From the NCBI GenBank assembly GCA_019422105.1, contig JAHZDZ010000006.1, forward strand, positions 1-64,000: DNA of 64,000 bases, read 5' to 3'. Below are positions 32,341 through 40,718 of this stretch, in pieces; position 1 is the first letter of the stretch, and each line of letters starts with the position of its first letter. This stretch comes from Bacillota bacterium (lineage in GTDB: Bacteria; Bacillota; Clostridia; Lachnospirales; Anaerotignaceae). A model generated the notes under the pieces. The model was not told the origin of the DNA. It did not search any database and worked only from the letters and a program-made list of their open reading frames with translations. The translations under genes were made by a program, and so were the position numbers.

Positions 32341-33618
32341 ATGAATACAGTAGTAAAACCAAAACAAAATATAAAGGGCACCATAAAAGTGCCGGGAGAC
32401 AAATCCATTTCCCACCGCTCGGTTATGCTGGGGGCTATTGCTAAGGGGGATACGGTTATCGACGGATTTCTGATGGGGGCGGACTGTCTGGCAACCATTG
32501 CCTGTTTCCGAAAAATGGGCATTTCCATTGAGATTGAAGGCGAGAGGGTGACGGTACACGGCAGAGGGCTCCGCGGACTTATGGCACCGAGGGATACTTT
32601 GGACGTGGGCAATTCCGGCACAACGCTCCGGCTTATCAGCGGTCTTTTGGCTGCACAGGAATTTACTTCCCATATAACGGGAGACAGCTCCATACAAAAA
32701 AGGCCAATGGACAGGGTGGCTTACCCCCTGTCGCTTATGGGTGCGGATATCAAGGGGGAGGGGCATAAGCTCTGTGCCCCTTTGACAATAGCAGGCAAGC
32801 CTTTAAAGGGTATTTCCTATACCCTCCCCGTTGCCAGCGCTCAGGTGAAAAGCGCTTTGATACTGGCCTCCCTATACGCGGAGGGGGAAACTGTGATTGA
32901 GGAGCCGGAAGCCACAAGGGATCACACGGAAATAATGCTGAATGATTTTGGCGCGGATATCAGGCGGGAAGAAAAGCGCATTATTTGTTCGCCTGTTTCG
33001 CAGCTTTATGGGCGGCATGTTACTGTTCCGGGTGATATTTCTTCTGCCGCTTATTTTATAACGGCCGGTATTCTCTGTGGCGGTTCCTCCGTAACGGTGC
33101 AGGATGTGTGTGTGAATCCAACGAGGACGGGTATGATAGACGTATTGCTTGAAATGGGGGCAAAAGTCTCTCTTCAAAATGAGCGCACAGTAAATGGGGA
33201 GAAGGTGGCGGATATAACTGCCTCCTCCTCTGAACTTCATGGTACGGTTATTGGCGGGGATCTCATACCGAGGCTTATTGATGAGATACCTGTTCTTGCC
33301 GTCGCGGCCTGCTTTGCGGAGGGAACGACGGTTATTAAGGACGCTCAGGAGTTAAAGGTAAAGGAGTCTAACCGTATTAAGACGGTGGTCTGTGAGCTGA
33401 AAAAGCTCGGAGCCGATATTGAGGAGACTGACGACGGTATGATTATTAAGGGGACCCGCGGTCTTTTGGGAGCGGAAGTGGAAAGCTATCACGACCACAG
33501 AATTGCAATGGCCTTAGGTATTGCAGCTCTTTCAAGCAGCTCTCCGGTAACCATAAAGGATGCGGAATGTGTTGACATCTCTTTCCCAAACTTTTATGAT
33601 ATGATTCGTAACCTATAA
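32341..33618 (+). CDS. aroA: 3-phosphoshikimate 1-carboxyvinyltransferase (EPSP synthase)
   Basis: A 425-aa enzyme adding enolpyruvyl from PEP to shikimate 3-phosphate. N-terminal signature GTIKVPGDKSISHRSVMLGAIAKGDT with catalytic Lys, then LDVGNSGTTLRLISGLLAAQ, SAQVKSALILASLYAEGET, and the C-terminal LKVKESNRIKT and DHRIAMALGIAAL. Length is normal. The ribosome binding site is weak, so it may depend on coupling to tyrA 21 bases upstream. AroK product made from the 14-kb cluster is its substrate. Confidence 0.97.
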   Translation: MNTVVKPKQNIKGTIKVPGDKSISHRSVMLGAIAKGDTVIDGFLMGADCLATIACFRKMGISIEIEGERVTVHGRGLRGLMAPRDTLDVGNSGTTLRLISGLLAAQEFTSHITGDSSIQKRPMDRVAYPLSLMGADIKGEGHKLCAPLTIAGKPLKGISYTLPVASAQVKSALILASLYAEGETVIEEPEATRDHTEIMLNDFGADIRREEKRIICSPVSQLYGRHVTVPGDISSAAYFITAGILCGGSSVTVQDVCVNPTRTGMIDVLLEMGAKVSLQNERTVNGEKVADITASSSELHGTVIGGDLIPRLIDEIPVLAVAACFAEGTTVIKDAQELKVKESNRIKTVVCELKKLGADIEETDDGMIIKGTRGLLGAEVESYHDHRIAMALGIAALSSSSPVTIKDAECVDISFPNFYDMIRNL

Positions 33619-33646
33619 CTGAGTTTTTGAAACAGGGGGAGCTTTT

Positions 33647-34312
33647 ATGATCAAGACAACAATTGTGGGATTTGGCGACAGTCTGACTTTTGGATACGGA
33701 GTAGATTTTCATGTGGGTTTTATGGATCGGCTGGAAAAGTATATGCCCCAGTATTTTCCCTCTATCTCCTGGAATATCATAAACAGCGGACTGAATGGAG
33801 ATACCTCCCGGGGAGCCCTTGTACGCCTGAAAAAAGATGTTCTCGTACATAATCCCAATATTGTACTGGTGCTGTTTGGAAGCAACGACTGCTCGGCTGA
33901 GAACTGTGCTGACATCACTCAGTCGGTGTTTGAGAAAAACATGTCTGAAATTATCAGGAGGATAAAGGGACATAATAACCGCACCGGTCTGAACGACTGT
34001 ATTCCTGTTCCCCTGTTAATCACTCCGCCTCCTGTGGACGACAGACTTTGCGGAGGCTACGTTACCAATAACCGTTTGAGGCAATATTCCTATGTAGTGA
34101 AATGCCTTGCGAAAAAATATCACTGTCCCCTGGCAGATGCCTACTCCTATTTTTGGGAGGAAAGCGGGGAAGACATTGTTTCCTGTTTGCAGGAGGACGG
34201 TGTTCATTTAAGCCAGAAGGGCTATGATCTTTTGTATGATTGTATTTTTTCGGGTATTACCCGCCTTGTCAATTATGAGGGGATACTGAAGGATTATGAT
34301 ATATTGGAATAA
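33647..34312 (+). CDS. SGNH/GDSL-family hydrolase
   Basis: The protein has 221 aa. SGNH blocks are visible: GFGDSLTFGYGV (block I, nucleophile Ser), NSGLNGDTSRG (block II Gly), VLFGSNDCS (block III Asn) and LQEDGVHLSQKGYDLLYD (block V, Asp and His). There is no signal peptide. It resembles isoamyl-acetate-type esterases or cytosolic lysophospholipase-like enzymes; the substrate is unknown. The gene lies 28 bases after aroA with AGGGGGA, so it may be the last gene of that operon. A terminator follows at 34322. Confidence 0.9.
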   Translation: MIKTTIVGFGDSLTFGYGVDFHVGFMDRLEKYMPQYFPSISWNIINSGLNGDTSRGALVRLKKDVLVHNPNIVLVLFGSNDCSAENCADITQSVFEKNMSEIIRRIKGHNNRTGLNDCIPVPLLITPPPVDDRLCGGYVTNNRLRQYSYVVKCLAKKYHCPLADAYSYFWEESGEDIVSCLQEDGVHLSQKGYDLLYDCIFSGITRLVNYEGILKDYDILE

Positions 34313-34321
34313 TGTGGAAAC

Positions 34322-34350
34322 GAGGGTGTCTTTTACATCCTTGTTTTGTC
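34322..34350 (+). terminator. Terminator of the aroF-to-esterase operon
   Basis: GAGGGTGT pairs with ACATCCTT (one G-U), followed by a T-rich tail. Confidence 0.7.
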
Positions 34351-34404
34351 GTTTTTGACGTTTTTTTATGCTGTTTTATCGTCTGAAACTGTGCTTTTTT
34401 AAAG

Positions 34405-34458
34405 ATTTCTTAAGGAATTTTAAGAAATATTGTAAATAAATTTTATTTGTGATATGTT
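34405..34458 (+). promoter_or_regulatory. Promoter with palindromic operator-like site
   Basis: TTGTAA (34430-34435), 17-base spacer, TATGTT (34453-34458). Directly upstream of the -35 is a perfect 9-bp inverted repeat, ATTTCTTAA-GGAATT-TTAAGAAAT (34405-34428), suitable for a dimeric regulator. The cognate factor is unknown. Confidence 0.55.
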
Positions 34459-34494
34459 TAATGTGTATCTTTATTATTGAAGGGGGTAAACATT

Positions 34495-36015
34495 ATGAAA
34501 TTCTTTTCCAGGAAATTCGCTTCGTTGGCAATGGCTACGGTTATGACGCTTTCTGTATCAACAGGCGTATTTGCAGCACCTTCCCAGGATGTCAATGTGA
34601 CAATTGACGGGGAGGCAGTATCCTTTGATGAGGCGGAGCCTATCATCAAGGACGGCACCACCTATATTCCTTTTACCAGTGTATTTGAAGCTTTAGGCGC
34701 AGAGGTTTCCTATGAGCCGTCTACTAAAACTGTTACAGCGGTAAAGGATGATACAAGGGTAATTTTTAAAGTAGGCGCTACACAGGCGACCATTGTGAAG
34801 GGCGACAAGACTGAGGAGATTTCCATCAGCACACCTGCTTTCATTGAAGGCAGCCGTACCTATGTATCAGCAAGGTTTGTAGCGGAGTCTTTGGGATATT
34901 CTATCGGCTTTGACGATGAGACAAAAACAGTTATTATTGTTGACTTGGATAAGGTATTAAGCCCATATGCAGATAAATTTACTGTGATGGACAAATATCT
35001 TGCTTATTCCAAGCAGTTTACGGAAAGGCCTTATGCCCTTACCGGAAGTTTTACTGTGGACATGACTCTTGGCGCAGGTGAAGAGGCTATGCCTATGAAT
35101 ATGACAGGTACCATTGACGCTTTGACAGACGCGAAGAGTCTTGATATGTCCATTGCAATGAAGATGGATCTTACAAGCCTTATGTCTGCTGTGACCGAAG
35201 CGGAAAAAGAGGATCCGGCAATGAAAGAAATGACGGATATGCTCTCCAACATGAAATTCAACTATCTTTTCAATATGGAAACAGGCAAGTATTATCTGCA
35301 GTCCCCATTGTTTGATATGGTATTAGGAACAGGAGAAAATTCCTGGGTAGAGCTTGACCTGAATGAATTCATGGAGGATCTGAATCTTGGCATGTCTTTT
35401 GCCGATTTAATGAAGATTTCAACAGCAGACAGTTTCTTTGCTTCCATTAAAGACATGGTGAAGCTGCTTCCGATTACAGGCGAGGAGGATGTGGCGTCCG
35501 TTCAGGCTATGGTTAAGATGATGGCTGACATGTACGGCGACGACGCTTTTGTAAAGGAAGGCAATAAATACGTTTCAAACTATACACTCAGCGAAAACGG
35601 TTCCGATATGAATATGTCCTTTACGTTTGACACAAATAAGAACGATGAGGTTGTGGGCTACGGAATGAAGCTGAGCTTAAAGCTTGGCAGCGTTGAGTTT
35701 ATAAACATGGAAATGACACAGGACGCATCCAATGCCATAAGGGCAAAGATTAATATGTCCATGCCGGATTTACTTGAAATGGTAATGAACATGAAAATGC
35801 AGATGACAAAATCTGTTGTTCATCCTAAAGGTGAACCTGCTGAGGGCAGCACAATCGTTTCCGCCAATGAGCTGTTAAACGGTGTAATTGCCGAAAACAG
35901 CGCTGCTGCAGAGGAAACCCCTGAGGCTGAGCTCAGTGCAGAGGAAGAAACAACTGATGATGGAACGGCGGCTGTGCCAGAGACAGAAGCACCCGCAGAA
36001 GTACCTGCTGAATAA
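34495..36015 (+). CDS. Secreted stalk-domain (copper amine oxidase N-terminal-like) protein, Met-rich
   Basis: The protein has 506 aa. The start MKFFSRKFASLAMATVMTLS (AAGGGGG site) begins a signal peptide ending near AAPSQD. Residues about 28-150 are a copper amine oxidase N-terminal-like domain (EPIIKDGTTYIPFTSVFEALGAEVSYEPSTKTVTAVKD; SRTYVSARFVAESLGYSIGFDDETKTV). Residues about 155-450 are rich in methionine and resemble LppX/DUF6612-like lipid-binding folds, with runs such as MNMTGTIDALTD and MVMNMKMQMTKS. A Glu/Ala/Pro-rich acidic tail follows. The stalk domain is a common surface-anchoring module; the central domain function is unknown. A palindromic site sits at its promoter. Confidence 0.8.
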   Translation: MKFFSRKFASLAMATVMTLSVSTGVFAAPSQDVNVTIDGEAVSFDEAEPIIKDGTTYIPFTSVFEALGAEVSYEPSTKTVTAVKDDTRVIFKVGATQATIVKGDKTEEISISTPAFIEGSRTYVSARFVAESLGYSIGFDDETKTVIIVDLDKVLSPYADKFTVMDKYLAYSKQFTERPYALTGSFTVDMTLGAGEEAMPMNMTGTIDALTDAKSLDMSIAMKMDLTSLMSAVTEAEKEDPAMKEMTDMLSNMKFNYLFNMETGKYYLQSPLFDMVLGTGENSWVELDLNEFMEDLNLGMSFADLMKISTADSFFASIKDMVKLLPITGEEDVASVQAMVKMMADMYGDDAFVKEGNKYVSNYTLSENGSDMNMSFTFDTNKNDEVVGYGMKLSLKLGSVEFINMEMTQDASNAIRAKINMSMPDLLEMVMNMKMQMTKSVVHPKGEPAEGSTIVSANELLNGVIAENSAAAEETPEAELSAEEETTDDGTAAVPETEAPAEVPAE

Positions 36016-36061
36016 AACGGTACGCTGCAAAAATGCTTGTATGCACAATAGGCAGATAAAT

Positions 36062-36104
36062 AAAGGCAGTAAAAACATGGAGATGTTTTTACTGCCTTTT
36101 TATT
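36062..36104 (+). terminator. Terminator of the stalk-domain gene
   Basis: AAAGGCAGTAAAAACA pairs perfectly with TGTTTTTACTGCCTTT, followed by T residues. Confidence 0.92.
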
Positions 36105-36192
36105 TTGCTTCGATAATAAAATAAAAATGAAGATATTTTACAAGCCTTTTCTTAACCCGGATGGTACAATAGGTGAAACAAGGGGGGAGAAT

Positions 36193-37038
36193 ATGAAAAA
36201 AGAAGTTAAAATGGTATTTTTCGATGATGAGCTGCGGATAGAGGCATTTCACTTTGAAGGTTTTGTACTGCCCTTTCCAAACCATTTTCATGAATATTAC
36301 GTAGTTGGTTTAATTGAAGGCGGCAAACGGTATCTGTCCTGCAAGAATAAGGAGTATATATTGAAGAAGGGTGATATTATCCTCTTTAACCCCGGCGATA
36401 ATCACGCATGTGCTCAGATTGGCGATGAAGCCCTGGACTACAGGGGATTTAATATTCCAAAGGCGGTAATGCTTGATTTGGCGGAGGAAATTACAGGCAG
36501 GAGGGAGCTTCCGGGGTTTTCAGAGAGTGTAGTGGCAAATGAGGAAGCTACCTGCTGCATCAGAGGGCTTCATGAGATGGTAAAGTCGGGCTCCACAGAG
36601 TTTGGCAAGGAAGAAAACCTGCTGCTTTTGATATCACTTTTGATACAAAATTACGGACAGCCCTTTGAGAACTGTATTCTGGAATGCAGAGAAGAAATAG
36701 AGAGAGTATGCGGTTTTATGAAGGAGCATTTTGCGGAGCATATATATCTGGATCAGCTCTGCCGTTTTGCGGGCTTAAGCAAGTCCACGCTCCTGCGGGC
36801 CTTTACGAAGTCAAAGGGGGTCACACCCTACCGCTATCTGGAGACAATTCGCATCAATGCGGCTAAAAGGCTTTTGGAGCAGGGTTTATCCCCAATAGAA
36901 GCGGCAATGCAGACGGGATTTTCTGATCAAAGCCATTTTACGAATTATTTCAGCAGCTTTATTGGATTGGCGCCGGGTGTGTACAGAGAAATCTTTACAG
37001 GCAAAAACGAGGGGGGAGAAAAACGCCATGGAGAATAA
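36193..37038 (+). CDS. AraC-family transcriptional regulator
   Basis: The protein has 281 aa, starting MKKEVKMVFFDDELRIEAFH with GGGGGGAG upstream. The N-terminal cupin ligand-binding domain (LPFPNHFHEYYVVGLIEGG, LKKGDIILFNPGDNHA) precedes the C-terminal double helix-turn-helix (IYLDQLCRFAGLSKSTLLRAFTKSKGVTPYRYLETIRINAAKRLLEQGLSPIEAAMQTGFSDQSHFTNYFSSFIGLAPG). It overlaps the EamA exporter by 11 bases, so it likely controls that transporter and DUF2000 protein, a frequent arrangement for this AraC subtype. Confidence 0.93.
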   Translation: MKKEVKMVFFDDELRIEAFHFEGFVLPFPNHFHEYYVVGLIEGGKRYLSCKNKEYILKKGDIILFNPGDNHACAQIGDEALDYRGFNIPKAVMLDLAEEITGRRELPGFSESVVANEEATCCIRGLHEMVKSGSTEFGKEENLLLLISLLIQNYGQPFENCILECREEIERVCGFMKEHFAEHIYLDQLCRFAGLSKSTLLRAFTKSKGVTPYRYLETIRINAAKRLLEQGLSPIEAAMQTGFSDQSHFTNYFSSFIGLAPGVYREIFTGKNEGGEKRHGE

Positions 37039-37963
37039 AAATGCAAAAGGGCATATTGCCGCTGCCGTCACCATTTTTATATGGTCAACTACCTTTATTT
37101 CAACGAAACTGCTTCTGACAAGCTTTCAGCCTGTTGAAATATTATTTTACCGTTTTGTCATTGGATTTATTGTGCTGCTTGCCATTGCCCCTCACAGGCT
37201 TAAGGGGACGGATCGCAGACAGGAGCTGACCTTTATGGCGGCTGGGCTTTGCGGTATATGTCTGTATTATCTTTTGGAAAATATAGCGCTTACCTATACG
37301 CAGGCCTCTAACGTAGGCGTTATTATCTCTGTTGCTCCCTTTTTTACGGCAATTTTGACCCATTTGTTTGTGAAGGGGGAAGAAAAATTAAAAGCTGATT
37401 TTTTTATCGGCTTTGCTGTTGCTATGGCAGGCATCTGTCTTATCAGCTTCAGCGGTTCCCGTTTACAGCTTAATCCTATGGGGGATGTGCTGGCGCTGGC
37501 GGCGGCTGTTGTGTGGGCAGGGTATGCTGTACTGACGAGGAAAATCAGTGACTTTGGCTATTCTGTAATACTAACTACAAGAAGGGTGTTTTTCTACGGC
37601 ATACTATTTATGATACCGGCCCTGCTGTTTTTTGATTTTCAGCTGGGAATTGAACGGCTGAGGGAAACGGAAAATCTGTTTCATATCCTTTATCTGGGGC
37701 TTGGAGCCTCTGCCTTGTGCTTTGTGACATGGAATTTTGCGGTGAGAGTATTGGGGGCGGTAAAAACCAGTATCTATATTTATATGGTGCCTGTTGTGAC
37801 GGCTGCAACCTCAGTGCTGGTTTTGCAGGAAAGGGTGACTGCTCTGGCAGGAGCAGGTATTTTACTGACATTAGCAGGTTTGTTCCTGTCGGAGGGCAGA
37901 CTGCTTGAGAAGGGGAGAAAGAAAAGTGGACTTAAAAAACGAAAAGTGTGTCGTGGTGATTGA
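37028..37963 (+). CDS. EamA-family (DMT superfamily) transporter
   Basis: A 311-aa membrane protein with two EamA repeats of about five helices each. It starts MENKNAKGHIAAAVTIFIWSTTFISTKLL. Family marks: AGLCGICLYYLLENIALTYTQASNVGVIISVAPFFTAILTHL and the second-half repeat LGASALCFVTWNFAVRVLGAVKTSIYIYMVPVVTA. Such transporters export amino acids or metabolites; substrate unknown. It is co-transcribed with the overlapping AraC regulator and DUF2000 gene. Confidence 0.92.
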   Translation: MENKNAKGHIAAAVTIFIWSTTFISTKLLLTSFQPVEILFYRFVIGFIVLLAIAPHRLKGTDRRQELTFMAAGLCGICLYYLLENIALTYTQASNVGVIISVAPFFTAILTHLFVKGEEKLKADFFIGFAVAMAGICLISFSGSRLQLNPMGDVLALAAAVVWAGYAVLTRKISDFGYSVILTTRRVFFYGILFMIPALLFFDFQLGIERLRETENLFHILYLGLGASALCFVTWNFAVRVLGAVKTSIYIYMVPVVTAATSVLVLQERVTALAGAGILLTLAGLFLSEGRLLEKGRKKSGLKKRKVCRGD

Positions 37964-38348
37964 TGAGGCTCTGCCTTTAGGTATTATTGCCAATACGGCG
38001 GCTATTTTGGGAATGACCATCGGAAAAAAGATACCGGAAGTGATCGGCAGGGATGTTGCGGATGCAGTGGGGCGGGAGCACCTGGGTATTATTGCGTTTC
38101 CCGTTCCGGTTTTGAAAAGCAATGCAAGTCAAATAAAAGCTGTACGGGAAAGGCTGTATGAGTCGGAGTACAGTGATTTGACAGTCGTGGATTTTACGGA
38201 TTTAGCACAGGGCTGCAAGGAATATGAGGAGTTTATTTATAAGATGGGGGAAGAGCCGGCTGACAGTCTGCAGTATTTTGGCTTGGCGATATGCGGGGCA
38301 AAGAAAAAAATAAACAAGCTGACAGGCAGTATGCCCCTTCTGCGCTGA
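37926..38348 (+). CDS. DUF2000 family protein
   Basis: The protein has 140 aa, starting with GTG (VDLKNEKCVVVIDEAL) preceded by AAGGGGAG at 7 bases; it overlaps the end of the EamA gene by 38 bases. The sequence CVVVIDEALPLGIIANTAAILGMTIGKKIPEVIG...GIIAFPVPVLKSNASQIKAVRERLYE matches DUF2000, a peptidyl-tRNA hydrolase II-like fold with unknown role. AraC-EamA-DUF2000 neighbourhoods recur in Firmicutes and Proteobacteria, suggesting one functional unit. Confidence 0.9.
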   Translation: MDLKNEKCVVVIDEALPLGIIANTAAILGMTIGKKIPEVIGRDVADAVGREHLGIIAFPVPVLKSNASQIKAVRERLYESEYSDLTVVDFTDLAQGCKEYEEFIYKMGEEPADSLQYFGLAICGAKKKINKLTGSMPLLR

Positions 38349-38437
38349 CAGTCTGCCGTAAAATGGGGAAACGGAATTTTTAAAGGGAGACTGGCGTGCC
38401 TTAAACTGTGATTGTTATGCATATGAATTTTTGAAAA

Positions 38438-38476
38438 TAAAAGGGAGAACCGATTGAATCGGTTCTCCCTTTTTTG
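38438..38476 (+). terminator. Terminator of the AraC-EamA-DUF2000 operon
   Basis: AAAAGGGAGAACCGATT pairs with AATCGGTTCTCCCTTTT, followed by T residues. The rest of the gap to 38692 holds nothing I can name. Confidence 0.92.
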
Positions 38477-38692
38477 TTGCAGGCTGTTAAAAAACAAAGC
38501 TGTCTGCCCATTTCAGCATAAGAAATTAGGCCCGATACGCTAAATTGATAAAACTGGTATATATGTCAACGCATTATCATAGTCTGCTATTTAAGAACGA
38601 AAAGGATTGAAAAGGACGTCATATCCATTGACCTTTGGCTGACGCCGGTGTGAAGGAAGCGGATGTCAGGACAGAGTGAGACCCTAACCGGT

Positions 38693-39418
38693 TTATTGCA
38701 GCAAATTTTCCTCCACAATTTTTTTGTAGGCACGGCTCACAAGTGCTGTTTTTGCGTACCTGTCAAAATAAACGACCCATGGTTCCGTATCTTTTATAAT
38801 TTTATATATATTTTCAGTGTTAATAATAAAAGAACGGTGCGTTTGTATCAAAGATGTATTTTTTGTTTTGTCCAGCAGCTTGCGGATGGTCATGGGAATA
38901 CAGATCTCCTCATCCCAGGTATGTACAATGCATTTATGGTCGGAGGACTCAATAAATAAAATTTCCTCTACAGGCAGACGAATCAGGGTATGGGATGTAT
39001 TAAAGGGGATACAGTTTTTAACAAATTTATTGTATTTAAAAGAATAATTCGACATTTTTACTACCAGTGTAATAAAGTTTGCAAATTTACTGGCACACAC
39101 AGGCTTTAAAATGTAATCCAGACAACGGATTTCACGGAAAGCAGTGATGATATGATCCAGTTTATCCGCCAGTACGATGATTGGAGTAAACACATACTTT
39201 TCTTTGGCGCGGATGGAGGATGCCAACTGGTAGCAGGCTTTGGTATTTTTAGACAAGTCTATGATAAAAAAGTCAATATCAAACAATGACAGGCATCTAT
39301 TTGCTTCGCTGACAGTATCCGCATATAGAACAGATATCCGCAAGGGAAGCTGCTCCAGCAAGCCTTCAATCATTTTCTGTGTATTCACGTCTTCGTCCAC
39401 AATCAATATCCTAAACAT
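38693..39418 (-). CDS. LytTR-family response regulator, orphan
   Basis: The protein has 241 aa. Residues 1-120 are a receiver domain (RILIVDEDVNTQKMI with the acidic pair, phospho-acceptor Asp in FFIIDLSKNT near 54, Lys in LKPV near 105). Residues about 140-241 are a LytTR DNA-binding domain (CIPFNTSHTLIRLPVEEILFIESSDHKCIVHTWDE...QTHRSFIINTENIYKI). The ribosome binding site GAGGAG is strong. No histidine kinase or autoinducing-peptide gene lies nearby. LytTR targets are usually imperfect direct repeats 12-13 bases apart; none was found in its own upstream gap, which instead carries several palindromes. Confidence 0.92.
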   Translation of the reverse strand: MFRILIVDEDVNTQKMIEGLLEQLPLRISVLYADTVSEANRCLSLFDIDFFIIDLSKNTKACYQLASSIRAKEKYVFTPIIVLADKLDHIITAFREIRCLDYILKPVCASKFANFITLVVKMSNYSFKYNKFVKNCIPFNTSHTLIRLPVEEILFIESSDHKCIVHTWDEEICIPMTIRKLLDKTKNTSLIQTHRSFIINTENIYKIIKDTEPWVVYFDRYAKTALVSRAYKKIVEENLLQ

Positions 39419-39478
39419 AGAAAAACTCCTCTGCCGAACAAAATTAATTTCAATAGCATTATAACATAACGGGGAGAA

Positions 39479-39607
39479 CTTCGTAAAACCATGTTTTGCG
39501 AAGCTGCTTCACTTTCTTATGCTGTAACCGTAAAAATATTTTTTTACGGATTTTCTCCGCTTGCGGCGGATTATTGTTACCGCTCTTTAACCTGTAAAAC
39601 ATGTTTT
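39479..39607. other. Cluster of palindromes in the gap between lytTR and spoIIIA
   Basis: Four hairpins lie close together: CTTCGTAAAAC/GTTTTGCGAAG (39479-39503), CCGTAAAAA/TTTTTACGG (39528-39549), TCCGC/GGCGGA (near 39555-39570) and AAAACATGTTTT (39596-39607). Some resemble the 91-bp repeat units. No ORF is supported. Confidence 0.6.
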
Positions 39608-39708
39608 ATCTGCAAGTCCTAAGATTCTGTTAAACGGATAGGGATATTATATCACAAGTTGAGAAAGGAATAACGAAGAATCATCATAAAATATGAAACA
39701 AAAATGTG

Positions 39709-39737
39709 GAATATTTTTTTGCGAAAATTCATAGGTT
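39709..39737 (+). promoter_or_regulatory. Sigma-E-like promoter of the spoIIIA operon
   Basis: GAATATT at 39709-39715, 14-base spacer, CATAGGTT at 39730-39737. The match fits the known sigma-E control of spoIIIA in Bacillus and mirrors the spoIIP site here. The spoIIIAA ATG is 22 bases downstream. Confidence 0.75.
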
Positions 39738-39758
39738 TATGGTAAGGAGGGACAACCT

Positions 39759-40718
39759 ATGGATACGAAAGAAGCTATTTTAAATTGTTTTGGAGGTAAT
39801 TTGAGATTTCTTTTGTCTCAGATAACGGAGGGGGAATATGAGAGGGCGGAGGAAATCAGGATTCGGTGCGCTCAGCCCCTTATTATAAAGTGCAGGGAAA
39901 CAGAAATATATCTGAATCCGCAGGGAGAGCGGACAGGCAGAATTGAGCAGAGCTACAGGCCGACACAAAAGGATTTGGCACTGGCTATGGAATTGCTGAG
40001 CGGTTACTCTGCGTATGCCTTTGAGGAGGAGATAAAGGGAGGCTATATTACCATTGAGGGAGGACACAGGATTGGCCTTGCAGGCAAGGTATCCGTAGAA
40101 GAGGGAAGAATAAAAACGATACGGAATATAAGTGCGCTTAATGTGAGAATATCACACCAGGTAATAGGTTGCGCAGGAAGGATAATGGGATATATCACGG
40201 ACGGAGGAGATATTTACCATACCCTGATTATTTCACCGCCCGGCTGCGGAAAAACTACGCTGCTGCGGGATATTGTGCGCAGTATAAGCAGCTTTCCCCA
40301 GTTGGGACAGGCAGTAGGAGTGGTGGATGAGAGAAGTGAAATTGGCGGATGCTATCAGGGCATTGCTCAAAATGATCTTGGGCCCAGAACGGATATTTTG
40401 GATGGTTGTCCAAAGGCTCTAGGCATGCGTATGCTCTTAAGAAGCATGTCGCCGAGAATAATAGCGGCGGATGAGATAGGAAGCAGGGAGGACATAGCGG
40501 CGATAGAGGAGATTCTTCTGACAGGTATAAAGCTTATCTGTACAGTACACGGAAATTCGGTGGAGGACTTGGAGAGGAAACCATATTTTGAGGAGCTGCT
40601 GCAAAAAAAGATTTTTCAGAGGTTTGTTGTTCTTGAAAGAAAAAAAAAGGCTGGAGAAATCAGGCAAATATATGACGAGAATTTTCACCCGCTTCTCCAG
40701 AGGGAGGGAATATTATGA
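39759..40718 (+). CDS. spoIIIAA: Stage III sporulation protein AA, secretion ATPase
   Basis: A 319-aa ATPase of the SpoIIIA-SpoIIQ channel joining mother cell and forespore. Walker A is SPPGCGKTTLLRDIV (about 163-177). VVDERSEIGG is Walker B-like, and GPRTDILDGCPKALGMRMLLRSMSPRIIAADEIG is the family hallmark. It is related to type II/IV secretion ATPases. The ribosome binding site AAGGAGG lies 8 bases upstream. The spoIIIAB start overlaps its stop by 4 bases. Confidence 0.97.
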   Translation: MDTKEAILNCFGGNLRFLLSQITEGEYERAEEIRIRCAQPLIIKCRETEIYLNPQGERTGRIEQSYRPTQKDLALAMELLSGYSAYAFEEEIKGGYITIEGGHRIGLAGKVSVEEGRIKTIRNISALNVRISHQVIGCAGRIMGYITDGGDIYHTLIISPPGCGKTTLLRDIVRSISSFPQLGQAVGVVDERSEIGGCYQGIAQNDLGPRTDILDGCPKALGMRMLLRSMSPRIIAADEIGSREDIAAIEEILLTGIKLICTVHGNSVEDLERKPYFEELLQKKIFQRFVVLERKKKAGEIRQIYDENFHPLLQREGIL

